Source: Nonomuraea aurantiaca (GTDB lineage Bacteria; Actinomycetota; Actinomycetes; Streptosporangiales; Streptosporangiaceae). From it: 64,000 nucleotides of DNA. The translations under genes were made by a program, and so were the position numbers. The stretch lies in the NCBI RefSeq assembly GCF_020215705.1, contig NZ_JAIWNB010000007.1:186001-250000 (forward strand). The letters are read 5' to 3'. Positions 1-9,800 of this stretch are shown here, piece after piece (position 1 is the first letter of the stretch; each line of letters opens with the position of its first letter). Under the pieces are notes generated by a model that worked only from the letters and a program-made list of their open reading frames with translations, made no database searches and was not told the DNA's origin.

Positions 1-3000
1 GCCGGTCCAGCGGGCCACGTCGGTGGCGAAGGCGACGAGTTCGGCGTGGGTCGCGGTGATGCGCTGCCCCTCGCCCGGCAACATCCCGGGCAGCAGGGCG
101 CGCAGGATGCGCCACACCTCGTGGTGGCCGCCGGCGTCGGCCAGCTCGGTCAGGGCCGCGATGGCGGGGCGGGTCTCCCGCCAGGTGCGGCGCAGCGCCA
201 GCGCGAGCTGGCGGCCGATCGCCTCGGCGGGCAGGTCGCCCCTGGCGGCCATGCTCAGGACCAACGGGATCGCGCGAGGCGCGTCGTCGGTCAGGAGGAA
301 GGCGAGGATCACCGCCGTGGACTCGCCCATCGGGCCCTGGGCGATCTCCAGGCCGGCGATCTCCGTGTGCACCAGCCCTCCGCTCCAGCGACTGTGCAGC
401 AGGAAGGGCAGGAAGTTGACGGCCGCGACCTCGCGGTGCGAGGGCAGCATGGCGGGCCACGCCCTGAGCGAGCCGCTGAACTCGTCGTGCGTCCAATCGA
501 ACGGCTGGCGCAGCAGCACCTCGTCGATCAGCCGATGGCCGGTCGGGGCCGTCACCCGCAGCACGGGCTGCAGCCTGACCTGGGTGAAGTGTTCCGGTTC
601 GCCGTCACCGAACTCGACCATGGACGCGTCGACCATGTGGCGCCACACATGGCCGCACTCGGGGTCGGCCATGCCGTCACCGGCGAGCCAGCGGGCGGCC
701 GAGCGCGCCGCCGCCGAGTCGACCTTGGCGGCCCGGTCGGCCGCGGCCGGGTGGCTGCCCCGGGGCAACCGCAGCAGCGCCTGCGCCAGGTCGGCCGGGA
801 GCGGCTCCACGCCGGCGGCGGCGCAGGTCTCCAGCCGGCCGACCAGTACGTCGGGGTCGAGGTGGCCGCTCATCCAGGTCGGCGTGGCCAGCAGCACGGG
901 CGGCAGGGTGCCGTCGCGGAGGGCCTCGGCGAGTTCCGCGTAGCGGTGCAGCAGGAAGTCGTGGGGCGGTGAGACGCGATTGGGGTGAGGCAGCCGGTTG
1001 CGCCGCCGCCACTCGTCGTTCTCGGGCAATTCCTCGGGCATGAAGGAACGCAGCCGGGGCGGGACGAAGACGACGGTCACCTGCACGAGCGGCTCGCCCG
1101 GGTCCGGCGGGGGCACCCGCTCCCCTGCCCGCATCGCCGCGATCCGGGCGGGGTCCACGCCGAGCTCGGCCATGCGCTCGTAGGCGTGGTCGAGGATGGA
1201 GGACGGCATGGCTTCCACAGAGTCGTCGTACAGGACGCCGGGCCTCGTCCGCACCGGACGGAGATGATCCGGCAGCCCGTCGTCGGACCACGGCTGCTCG
1301 ACGTCGGTGGGGGAGCCGTTCAGGTGGATCCGGCCCCTGGCGAAGGGGATCTGCCGGCCGCCCTCGTGGGCCACCGCCCCGTCCGGGCCGTCGTCGCTGG
1401 TCCAGGTGATGAAGAAGGCGCGCAGCGGGGCGTCGTCGTCGAGGTAGCGGCCAGGCTGGTAGGCGCCGCCCATCATGATCCCCCGGCGCCTCGGCTCCGG
1501 GTCGGGCTCCTCGCCACGGGTGAGGTCGCGTACTCCCACGGAGTGGCTCGCGTCGTCCCAGAACTTCTTCGGCCCGATCGGCGGCAGTTCCCGCAAGCTT
1601 CCGGGAGTGACGAGTTCGGCGGACAGCGCCGACTGCCAGTCGTCGGGGTCGAGGCGCACCTCCTTGGAGCGCCAGTAACCCCGTTCCTGCTCGACGTGGG
1701 GCTTGAGCTTGCGGCGCAGTTCGGCCCGGTCGTGGGCGATCCCGGCGACGAAGGCCGCCAGCCAGCGCTCCTGGCCGATCCAACGCTCGTGGTAGTCGTG
1801 GTTGGGGAAGATCGACGGCTCGGGGAACCGCCGCGCCTCCGGCGGCTCGGGCAGCGGCGGGAACTCCTTCCGCTCCAGTACTTCCTCGACCTGGATCTCC
1901 CCGCCGAACCGCTCGGCCAGCTTCGCGCCCAGGTCGGCGGGGAGGTGGCGGACGCCGTCGAGGATCGTCTCGGCGTGGTCGGCGAACAGGCCGGCGTGTT
2001 TCAGGGTCAGCTCGGCCGCGCGGTTGCGTACGTCGAAGGACTTGTGCGCGTACGCCGTGGTCAGCGCGGTCACGAAGTCGGCGGCCGCCTCGGGCGTGGC
2101 CCGGATCGCCTGGTCGAGCCAGCGCAGACCGATGGCGGCGAGCTTGGCCTCGTCCCGGAAGGTGAGCGCGTCGACCGCCTCGACCAGGTCGGCGTGGTCG
2201 AGCGGCAGCGCCCCGCGTACCTGCCCGGCGGCCAGCTCGGCGACCGTGCCCGGGGCCGACGGCAACAACCGCAGGTAGTCGCGCAGGCGGGGCGCGGACT
2301 CCGCGGGCTTGGGGTCGAGGAGCGTGTGCAGCCGGACGAAGAACCGCAGGTCCTGCGCCTCGCCGCCGCGCAGGAAACGGCTCACGCAACCGTCGAGCAG
2401 CTGCTCCCTGGGCAGTTCGCGGGCGGCGGCGGCCAGCCAGCGGGTCGGCCGGGGCTCCAGCCGTTCGTCACGGAGGGCGCGGCCCGCGCCGTCGGCGTCG
2501 AAGACGCGGGGCAGCAGGACGGGGGTCAGCGGGTCATCGGCCACGCTCGGCGCGGCCAGCCAGGCGGCCACCAGCGGGTCGTGGTCGGGCGGTACGGCGC
2601 CGGACTCCCGCAGCAGTGCCACGGCCAGCGGCGCGATGCGGTCGGCGGGACGGCGCACCCGCCGGGCCAGCCGGACCGCGACATCGCGCCGCCACTCCAG
2701 GGGCCGGGTGGCCGCCACCCGGCACACCTGGGCGACGTCGGGGTCCTCGGCCCAGCGGCGGTTGACGTCGCGGCTGGTCATCCACGTCACGGCGGCCGCC
2801 GGGCCGGTGACGACGCCGACGCCGGTCAGCAGCAGCGCGCCGGCCAGTTCGTCGAGCAGGTCGCCGACCTCCCAGGAGGCCATCTCCTCGAAGTCGTCGG
2901 GATGCTGGGCCCGCACCTGCTCGGTGCGGGCGCGGCGCAGCTCCTTGACGAGGCCGGGCAGCCGCCCGCCCAGCTCGGCGCGCTCCTCCTCGGTGAGCGT

Positions 3001-3072
3001 GACCAGCCGGTCGGTCAGGCGGGTGACCTGGTTGCGCGTGACCAGGTCGCGGATCTCCGTCCAGAGGGTCAT
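1..3072 (-). CDS. DUF6493-family protein, 3' end outside window
   Basis: Large open frame on the minus strand running off the left edge; 1024 codons are visible and no stop is reached. The start ATG (complement 3070-3072) overlaps the stop of the upstream SWIM gene in an ATGA arrangement, which implies translational coupling. The first 130 residues are helical (MTLWTEIRDLVTRNQVTRL onward), followed by HEAT-like alpha-helical stretches, then a C-terminal part with many Arg/Pro/Trp segments. The pattern and the SWIM partner match actinobacterial DUF6493 proteins, which have no assigned biochemical role. No signal peptide or membrane segment is visible, so it is probably cytoplasmic. Family name is from memory of such pairs; function is unknown. 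Confidence 0.7.
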   Translation of the reverse strand, partial: MTLWTEIRDLVTRNQVTRLTDRLVTLTEEERAELGGRLPGLVKELRRARTEQVRAQHPDDFEEMASWEVGDLLDELAGALLLTGVGVVTGPAAAVTWMTSRDVNRRWAEDPDVAQVCRVAATRPLEWRRDVAVRLARRVRRPADRIAPLAVALLRESGAVPPDHDPLVAAWLAAPSVADDPLTPVLLPRVFDADGAGRALRDERLEPRPTRWLAAAARELPREQLLDGCVSRFLRGGEAQDLRFFVRLHTLLDPKPAESAPRLRDYLRLLPSAPGTVAELAAGQVRGALPLDHADLVEAVDALTFRDEAKLAAIGLRWLDQAIRATPEAAADFVTALTTAYAHKSFDVRNRAAELTLKHAGLFADHAETILDGVRHLPADLGAKLAERFGGEIQVEEVLERKEFPPLPEPPEARRFPEPSIFPNHDYHERWIGQERWLAAFVAGIAHDRAELRRKLKPHVEQERGYWRSKEVRLDPDDWQSALSAELVTPGSLRELPPIGPKKFWDDASHSVGVRDLTRGEEPDPEPRRRGIMMGGAYQPGRYLDDDAPLRAFFITWTSDDGPDGAVAHEGGRQIPFARGRIHLNGSPTDVEQPWSDDGLPDHLRPVRTRPGVLYDDSVEAMPSSILDHAYERMAELGVDPARIAAMRAGERVPPPDPGEPLVQVTVVFVPPRLRSFMPEELPENDEWRRRNRLPHPNRVSPPHDFLLHRYAELAEALRDGTLPPVLLATPTWMSGHLDPDVLVGRLETCAAAGVEPLPADLAQALLRLPRGSHPAAADRAAKVDSAAARSAARWLAGDGMADPECGHVWRHMVDASMVEFGDGEPEHFTQVRLQPVLRVTAPTGHRLIDEVLLRQPFDWTHDEFSGSLRAWPAMLPSHREVAAVNFLPFLLHSRWSGGLVHTEIAGLEIAQGPMGESTAVILAFLLTDDAPRAIPLVLSMAARGDLPAEAIGRQLALALRRTWRETRPAIAALTELADAGGHHEVWRILRALLPGMLPGEGQRITATHAELVAFATDVARWTG

Positions 3073-4397
3073 CGGGAGACCTCCACGGCGGCGCGAGCGA
3101 CGATCCGGGCGGCCAGCACGTGTTTGCACGGCCCGCGGGAGCCGCGATGGTCCCACCACCACTCGCAGGTGCAGGAGCCGTCGGCCAGCGAGACCCGGCG
3201 CGCGCCGCCCGAGGTGCGGACGGTGGCCAGCTCGCCTTCTAGGTGCACGGCGCCCGCGTCGACGAGCTTGCGCGCCTTGGCCAGCCGCGGGTTGAGCAGG
3301 AGCACGTTGTCCTTGTCATAGGGCAGCTCACGGTGGAAGTGGGCGGCCTCCGACAGGTCGTAGCCGACCCGGCCGGCGACGCCGAGCTGCGTCAGCGCGG
3401 CCCGCACCCGGTCGGCGGGGATGCCCGCGCGGTCGGCCAGCAGGCCGATCTCGACCTCGGGCTCGAAGTTGAGCAGCATGCCCACCACGTCGGCGTCGTT
3501 CTCGGCCTCGTCGGTGGCCAGGTCGTCGAGCACCGCGCCCTCGCCGGAGAAGCCGCGCCAGCGCTCGGGCGAGAGGGTGAGCGTGTAGCGCATGCCCGGA
3601 AGCTCCAGCTCCCAGGCACTGGAAGCGGCGTCCGCCGGGCCGTACACCCGGAGGGACTTCGCGAAGCGCAGCAGCGGCAGCAGGGGGGCGAGCCGGTTGG
3701 GGCCGGCGAGCTGGACCGCGCCCGGAACCTGACGTTCGGAGGCCTTCAGCTCACGCCCTGTCTGCGCCACCCACAGCGTCTCTCTCTTGGGCAGCCCGCG
3801 CAGGAACCGCACCGCCGCCATGCCGGTCAGCTCACCGCGCTGATCCATGCCCGAGGCGATGACCTGCACCTCGGCGAATCCGCGTAACCAGCGCTCGGGC
3901 AGCGGCACCTTCTTCTCCACCACCGCGCCGTCCATCGTGGTCACGACCAGCTCGTCGAGCCCGACCCCCAGGTGCAACGGGTCACGCGCGCCGATGCGCG
4001 CCAGCGCCTCCCGGAGCGGCGCGTTCACGTCGACGTTGGTGGTGCCCCGGTCGAACACCTCGCCGTCGAGCGCGCCGGCCAGCAGATCAAGCCGGGCGTA
4101 CACCCCGCCACAGGCCGAGAACGACTCGAACCGCAACCGGTCTCCGTTGCACGTCACCACCGGGTCCCGCACCCAGCCGGGCCGCGCCTGCGGCTGGTGG
4201 TAGCGGGCCAGCGCCACATCGGCGACGCCGAGCAGGGCCGCCGCGGCGGGGGCCGCCTGGGTCACCACGCCGCTGAAGAACCGGGGCGCCACGGCCGGGC
4301 CGGACAGGGCCCGGCCGCCGGAGGTCGCCAACCCGAGACGACCGCCGACAAGGGAGGAGGGCGCGGCGTAGGTGTACGCCTGCGTCGTTGAGGTCAT
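3069..4397 (-). CDS. SWIM zinc-finger protein
   Basis: 442-residue protein starting at ATG 4397 (MTSTTQAYTY). The C-terminus carries a SWIM-type zinc finger of the form CxC-x(n)-CxH: CTCEWWWDHRGSRGPCKH, near residues 408-425. SWIM fingers bind DNA or protein and occur in bacterial regulators and SWI2/SNF2-associated proteins. The remaining roughly 400 residues have no enzymatic motif I recognise. A possible start 30 bases upstream would add ten residues, but it has no better ribosome site. It precedes and overlaps the DUF6493 gene by 4 bases, so the two should be made together and probably act together. The biological role of the pair is not established. Confidence 0.8.
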   Translation of the reverse strand: MTSTTQAYTYAAPSSLVGGRLGLATSGGRALSGPAVAPRFFSGVVTQAAPAAAALLGVADVALARYHQPQARPGWVRDPVVTCNGDRLRFESFSACGGVYARLDLLAGALDGEVFDRGTTNVDVNAPLREALARIGARDPLHLGVGLDELVVTTMDGAVVEKKVPLPERWLRGFAEVQVIASGMDQRGELTGMAAVRFLRGLPKRETLWVAQTGRELKASERQVPGAVQLAGPNRLAPLLPLLRFAKSLRVYGPADAASSAWELELPGMRYTLTLSPERWRGFSGEGAVLDDLATDEAENDADVVGMLLNFEPEVEIGLLADRAGIPADRVRAALTQLGVAGRVGYDLSEAAHFHRELPYDKDNVLLLNPRLAKARKLVDAGAVHLEGELATVRTSGGARRVSLADGSCTCEWWWDHRGSRGPCKHVLAARIVARAAVEVSR

Positions 4398-4587
4398 GGC
4401 CGGGACACTAGATCGCCCCACCGACAAACCGGCGCGGCAGCTTGACGCTCACGCGGTACGCGAGACCCAGAAACCTCACATTCCTCTATAAACACGATGA
4501 TCAGCCTGAAACCCACAAACAACACAACAAAGGACGACCGGCAACAAAACCTCCCAAGACTCACCTACAGCAAAATCTTGGAGGTAC
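4398..4587. promoter_or_regulatory. AT-rich divergent intergenic region
   Basis: 190 bp between the divergent SWIM and amine oxidase genes. It is clearly poorer in G+C than its surroundings from about 4460 to 4580, with a TATAAA at 4487-4492 that could be a -10 element toward the oxidase. No good -35 lies 16-18 bp upstream of it, so the promoter assignment is weak. The region ends in a strong Shine-Dalgarno, GGAGG at 4580-4584. Confidence 0.35.
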
Positions 4588-6177
4588 GTGTTGGGGTACA
4601 GCAGACGCGATTTCCTGTCCGCCGTCGGTGTTTCCGGCGGTGCAGGGGCGCTCTTCGCGACCATGGGCGCGCTCGGCCTCGCGCCCACCGCCGAGGCGGC
4701 CGCGAAGGAGACTTTCGACCCGCCGCAGCAGTCCGACTTCTCGCTCACCGGGAGGTCCGCGAAGAAGGTGGTGATCCTCGGCGCGGGGATAGCCGGTCTT
4801 GCCACGGCGTACGAGTTGGGCAAGGCGGGCTACGACTGCACGATCTTGGAGGCGCTCGACCGGGTGGGCGGTCGGAACTGGACCATCCGCGGCGGTGACC
4901 GCGTGACCGAGCTGGACGGCTCCTCACAGGTCGCGAAGTTCAGTGACGGTGTCTACCTCAACGCGGGGCCGGCCCGGCTGGCGCAGTGGATGGTCACCAT
5001 GGACTACTGCCGCGAGCTCGGCGTGGACCTGGAGGTCTTCACCAACTCCAACGCCCAGGCGTACATCTACCACCAGAACATGCAGGCCCCCGTCCGTTGG
5101 CGTACCGCCAAGGCCGACGTGTACGGGTACGTCTCGGAGTTGCTGTCGCGGGCGACCGACGCGGGGGCGCTGGACGCCGCGCTCACCGCGCAGGACAAAG
5201 AGCGGCTGATCGCCTTCCTGTCGAGCTTCGGGGCGGTGGGGAACAAGGCGAGCGGATTCAAGTACTCCGGAGGCGACCGCCGCGGCCACAGCGTGAACCC
5301 GGGCGCGGGTGAGCAGCCGGGCACGCTGCTCGAGCCGGTGCCGTCGCTGTCGGAGGTGCTGGCGAGTGGCGTCGGGCAGCGGTTCTCGTTCGAGTTCGGC
5401 TACGAGCAGGCGATGCTGATGTTCCAGCCGGTGGGCGGCATGGACGCGATCCCGAGGGCCTTCGCCGGCAAGATCGGGCGGCAGCGGATCCGGCTGCGCG
5501 CCAAAGTTACCAAGATCACCGATCTGCCGGACGGCGTGGAGGTGGAGTACCAGGACCGCCACGGCCGTACGCAGAAGATCAAAGCGGACCTTTGCGTCGC
5601 GGCGATGCCCCCGCACATCCTCGCCAAGACCGCGCACAACCTCGGCCCGGACGTCCAGGCCGCCCTCGCCACCCCGACCGTCACGAACGCGGGCAAGATC
5701 GGCCTGGAGTACCGCCGCCGCTGGTGGGAGACCGACGAGGACATCTACGGCGGCATCACCGCCACCGACCTCGACCTGGCCACGATCTGGTACCCCTCCT
5801 ACGGGTACGGCACCTCGCGCGGCATGGTCGTCGGCTACTACAACTTCGGCGCCCAGGCCGACGCGTACGCCGCGCTGAAGCACGCGGACCGCGAGCGCCG
5901 CGCGATCGAGCAGGGCATGAAGATCCATGGCGCGAAGTATCGCGACGAGCTGGCCTCGTCGGTGTCCATCGCCTGGAAACTCCAGCCGCACATCGAGGGC
6001 GCATGGGTGGGCTGGCCGTCCCGGCAGGGCGCGTACCAGCTCCTCAACAGACCGGCCGGGCACGTGCACTTCGCGGGGGACTGGCTGAGCTACATGATCG
6101 CCTGGCAGGCGGGAGCCCTGGAGTCCGCCCGCAAGGTCGTCACCGAGCTGCACCAGCGCGTCATGAGCACCTCCTGA
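4588..6177 (+). CDS. Exported flavin amine oxidase (L-amino-acid oxidase-like)
   Basis: 529 residues. Starts with GTG 4588, or TTG 4591, which is better spaced (6 nt) from the GGAGG at 4580-4584. The N-terminus is a Tat-type signal (SRRDFL followed by a hydrophobic stretch and AEA-AA), so export of a folded, cofactor-loaded enzyme is expected. Residues ~55-90 form the FAD dinucleotide fold with GAGIAGL and the E...GGR elements (VVILGAGIAGLATAYEL, LEALDRVGGR). The C-terminal motif GHVHFAGDWLSY is the usual flavin-contacting end of monoamine/L-amino-acid oxidases. Such enzymes oxidise an amine to an imine plus hydrogen peroxide. A RidA-type imine deaminase follows 14 bp downstream. The exact substrate cannot be read from sequence. 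Confidence 0.85.
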   Translation: MLGYSRRDFLSAVGVSGGAGALFATMGALGLAPTAEAAAKETFDPPQQSDFSLTGRSAKKVVILGAGIAGLATAYELGKAGYDCTILEALDRVGGRNWTIRGGDRVTELDGSSQVAKFSDGVYLNAGPARLAQWMVTMDYCRELGVDLEVFTNSNAQAYIYHQNMQAPVRWRTAKADVYGYVSELLSRATDAGALDAALTAQDKERLIAFLSSFGAVGNKASGFKYSGGDRRGHSVNPGAGEQPGTLLEPVPSLSEVLASGVGQRFSFEFGYEQAMLMFQPVGGMDAIPRAFAGKIGRQRIRLRAKVTKITDLPDGVEVEYQDRHGRTQKIKADLCVAAMPPHILAKTAHNLGPDVQAALATPTVTNAGKIGLEYRRRWWETDEDIYGGITATDLDLATIWYPSYGYGTSRGMVVGYYNFGAQADAYAALKHADRERRAIEQGMKIHGAKYRDELASSVSIAWKLQPHIEGAWVGWPSRQGAYQLLNRPAGHVHFAGDWLSYMIAWQAGALESARKVVTELHQRVMSTS

Positions 6178-6191
6178 GAGGACACCTCCGC

Positions 6192-6821
6192 ATGAAGATC
6201 CGCACCATCGCCCTTCCCGCGGCCGTTGTCCTCGTGCTCGGCACCGGTACGGCCGCCGCCAGCCCCACCTGGTCGCCCCGGCCGCAGGAGATCAAGCCCT
6301 TCCTCCCGGCCGGCACCACCAACCCCTCGATCGCCGACGGTGTGGCGCTCGGCAAGCAGGTAGCCTCCTACACCGCCAGCGGCCTGGGCCCGGCGGCGGC
6401 CAACACCGGGGCTCCCACCGACTCCCCTGAACGCTACATCGACTTCCCCGGCGCTACTCTGCCCTCGGGCGTCACCGTCACCGAGGCCCAGGCACTCAAC
6501 GTGCTCAAACGCATCAAGGCCAACCTCTCCGCCGCTGGGCTGGGCCTGGCCGACGTCGTCTCCATGCGCGCCTATCTGGAGAAGCCTCCCGGAGCCGAGT
6601 CGGCCGACTTCGCCGGTTGGAATCGCGCCTACCGCCAGTTCTTCGCCAACACGGACCTGGCCACCGGCGAGCCCGTACCCGTCCCTCTCGGCACCGCGCC
6701 CCCCGCCTCGCCCATGGAGGTCAACCCGGCCCGCCCGGCCCGCGTGACGATCGAGATCGCCAATCTCCCGGTCGCGGGCTGGCTCGTCGAAGTGGAGGTC
6801 GTCGCCGCCTACAAGCACTGA
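6192..6821 (+). CDS. Exported RidA-family (YjgF/UK114) imine deaminase-like protein
   Basis: 209 residues with an ordinary Sec signal (MKIRTIALPAAVVLVLGTG, cleavage around AAAS). RidA proteins are normally ~130-residue cytosolic trimers that hydrolyse reactive 2-imino acids to ketoacids. This one has an export signal and a longer N-terminal part. The conserved active-site arginine region is present (PARPARVTIEIANLP), followed by the acidic strand VEVEVVAA that matches the family's end. The start ATG has GAGAGG 10 nt upstream. It lies 14 bp behind the oxidase gene in one evident operon. I infer that it detoxifies or channels the imine made by the oxidase outside the membrane. Confidence 0.85.
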   Translation: MKIRTIALPAAVVLVLGTGTAAASPTWSPRPQEIKPFLPAGTTNPSIADGVALGKQVASYTASGLGPAAANTGAPTDSPERYIDFPGATLPSGVTVTEAQALNVLKRIKANLSAAGLGLADVVSMRAYLEKPPGAESADFAGWNRAYRQFFANTDLATGEPVPVPLGTAPPASPMEVNPARPARVTIEIANLPVAGWLVEVEVVAAYKH

Positions 6822-6854
6822 CCACAAGCATCGACCACAAGCACTGACCGCCGC

Positions 6855-9800
6855 TCAGTGGTCGTGGCAGCAGGCGACTCGGGCTGCCTCGAGCTCGGCG
6901 GGCTCGTTCCACCAGTGGCTCGCCGTGCTTTGGTGGACGGGGACACGGTCCTTGACCTTGCCGGAAGGCGCGGAGGCCGCGGGTGTCGCCTGGGTGGTGG
7001 CGGAGGAGGACGGGTAAGGCGCGAGGAGCTGCTCGATGGTGTGGTGTCTCCCGCCGACGACGACGGCGGTGACGTTGGCGGCGTCCTCGATGCGGGACAG
7101 CGGGTCGCCGTCGATGATGGCCAGGTCGGCGTACATGCCCTTGGCGATCCTGCCCAGCGGGAGGCCGAGGTAAATCCCGGACGTGCTGGTCGCGGCGGTG
7201 AGCGTTTCCCGCGGGGTCAGGCCGTACTTGACCATGGCGCGCAGGTTCATGTGCAGGCTGATCCCGAGGTGATCGATCGGTGCGTCGGTGCCGGCGGTGA
7301 CCACGCCGCCGCCGCGGATCATCGCCGTGAGCTGCGCGACCTGGTTGGCGAGGTTCGTCCGGATCACCTGGACCGCCGTCGGGTCGGCGGTCTGGGCCGT
7401 GGTGACCGTCGCCCGCAGCGCGGCCATCCGCCAGTTCGGGTAGAGCCGGCGGACTCGTTCGTCGGTGACCAGCGAGGTGTCGTCCCTGTAGAGGGTCGAG
7501 GAGGTGAACAGGGTGGGGGTTCTGGCCATCTTCGAGGCGTTGAACATGGAGATGACGTCCGAGTAGGCGGAGCCGACGTTCGTGACGGTGCGTGAGTAGC
7601 CGAACCGGTTGGTGGCGCCGACGTGCTCGGTCTGGTCGCCGCCCATGGCGATCGCCGGATAGTGGTAGTGCGAGCTGACCGGCTTGCCCTGGCGGTGGGC
7701 CCAGTCAATGACCTCCTTGTGCCAGATGACCGGTAGCCGTACGTAGCACTTCATCATGTCGTAGTCGAGGGCGGCGGCTCGCCGCAGTTCGAGCAGCAGT
7801 TGGTCGTGAGAGTACGTCGGGCGCATGAAGTTGTAGTAGATGCGCGGCCCGTCGATGGCCTCGCCCGTGCCCAGGTAGCGCGGTGCGAGCCGGGCGCCGG
7901 ACTGCACTGACTCGCGCTCCTCGACCATGTGGTACGCGGGTGAGCCAGGTGAGCGTGTCGTCGTGATGCCCAGGGCGAGCCACAGCGGACCCTGTCGCGA
8001 TCCGTAGGCGTAGCCCTGCATCTCACGGTGATGGTGGATGTCGATCAGGCCAGGCATGACGAACCTGTCGCGGGCGTCGATCCGGGCGCCGGGCCTTCCG
8101 TCCTGGTGCGGCTCGATCGCGGCGATGCGCTGGCCTCGTACGATGATGTCGACGTCGCGGACGACGCTCTTGGAGACGCCGTCCCACATACGGCCGGCGT
8201 GAATGACGACCTGATCGGGGCCGGTGTCGTTGCGCCAGGTCAGCCGCATCGGAATCGACCGGGCGGGCTTGCCGTCGAGGCGCACGCTCTTGAGACGTCC
8301 CTCGTTCAGGTAGAGGAGGGTGGCCGAGCCGCCTGCCCAGACAGGGGCGTCGGAGACCTCCCGGGTGACCTGACGGGCGCTGCCGGTGGGCCGTCCGGTC
8401 TTGTCGACGGGCAGGACCCACAGGAGCGATTCCATGGCGAAGGCGAGCATGGTGCCGTCAGGGGACCAGACGGGGCCGTCGTCGCCACGGGTCTGCAAGG
8501 ATCGGTGTGGCGCGGGGTCGATGTACGTGCCGGCACCCGTGGCCCGGTCGACGAGCAGGATCTTGGACAGTCCCTCACGGTAGCGTCGCGAGTACGGCAC
8601 CACGGCGGCCAGCGCGAGCGTCTTGCCGTCGGGTGACCAGGTCGGGCGGCCTGGTTCGAAGGTGGCGTCGAAGATCTTCTGGATGTCGCCGGTGGAGACG
8701 TCCACGACCCACAGGGCGCCGTCCTGGTCCAGGTAGGCGAGCTCCCGCCCGTCGGGTGACCACCGGACCGACAGGGCGGCCGAGTCGGTCAGCCGGGTTA
8801 TCTGCCGGTCGGCGCCGGTGCTCAGGTCACGGACCCAGATATTGAGGGTGCCGGTGCGGTCGGTGACGAATGCCAGCTGCCGCCCGTCCGGGGAGAAATC
8901 CGGGTCGGCCTTCCACCAGCGGTCACGGAAAAGTGGTTCCGGCGTGCCACCGACGCGCATCAGGTAGATGTCGTTGAGCGCGCGGAAGGCGATGGCGGAC
9001 CCGTCCGGGGACACGGCCGGGCTGCCGATTCCGACGACGGGGAACGACCCTGGCTCGTCGAAGACGCGGACCCGCTTCTTGTACTTCGGCGTCGTCGTCG
9101 TCAGCGCGGCGGTGAAGCCGATCGTGCCGGCGGACGCGGAGTTGAGGCGGCGGACCTTGATGGTGCCCGCGGAGGTGTAGTAGTAGCGCCCGTCAGGGGC
9201 GAACCGGGCACGGAACGGGAAGACCTCCTCGCCGGTGACGAGGGTGCCCGCGGTGCCGGCCAGATCATTGGCACCCGAGTGGAAGAGGTGGTAGGCGAGG
9301 TCGGTGCCGTTCGGCAGCCAGGACGGCTGGTGAATGACCTGACCGGCGGGGACCGTGACCGCGGTGCCGCGCGTGCCGGTGGCGACCTCGATGACGTCGA
9401 TCCTGGTGTCGGCGACGACGAACGCGATCTTGCGCCCGTCGGGTGACCAGGCCGGCTCGTACTCCTCGGCGGAGGTGTCGGTCAGGACGCGGGTCGCTCC
9501 GGTGGCGACGTCGAGCAGGTGGATCCCGTAGCTGCCCCCGGCATCGGAGGAGTAGGCGATGGTGCGCCCGTCCGGGCTGTAGCGGGGCTCGCGATGATCG
9601 TACGGGCCGGTGGTCAACTGCTTGATCGCGGACCCGTCGGACCGGATCGTCCACAGGTTGAAGACACCGTCGCGGTACGACTGGAACACGATGGTGGATC
9701 CGTCCGGGGACCAGTCGGGCTGGGCGATGTCGTACAGATCGCTGGTGAGCCGGCGGGCGGTGCCTCCGGAGGCGGAGCAGACCCACAGGACGCCGAGCAG

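Noticed and set aside
985..3321. A 778-codon open frame on the plus strand opposite the DUF6493 and SWIM genes
   Set aside because: Its composition (Gly/Arg/Val/Gln rich, no family motif) is that of an antisense shadow in a 70 percent GC genome; the minus-strand proteins have clear motifs and coupled starts.
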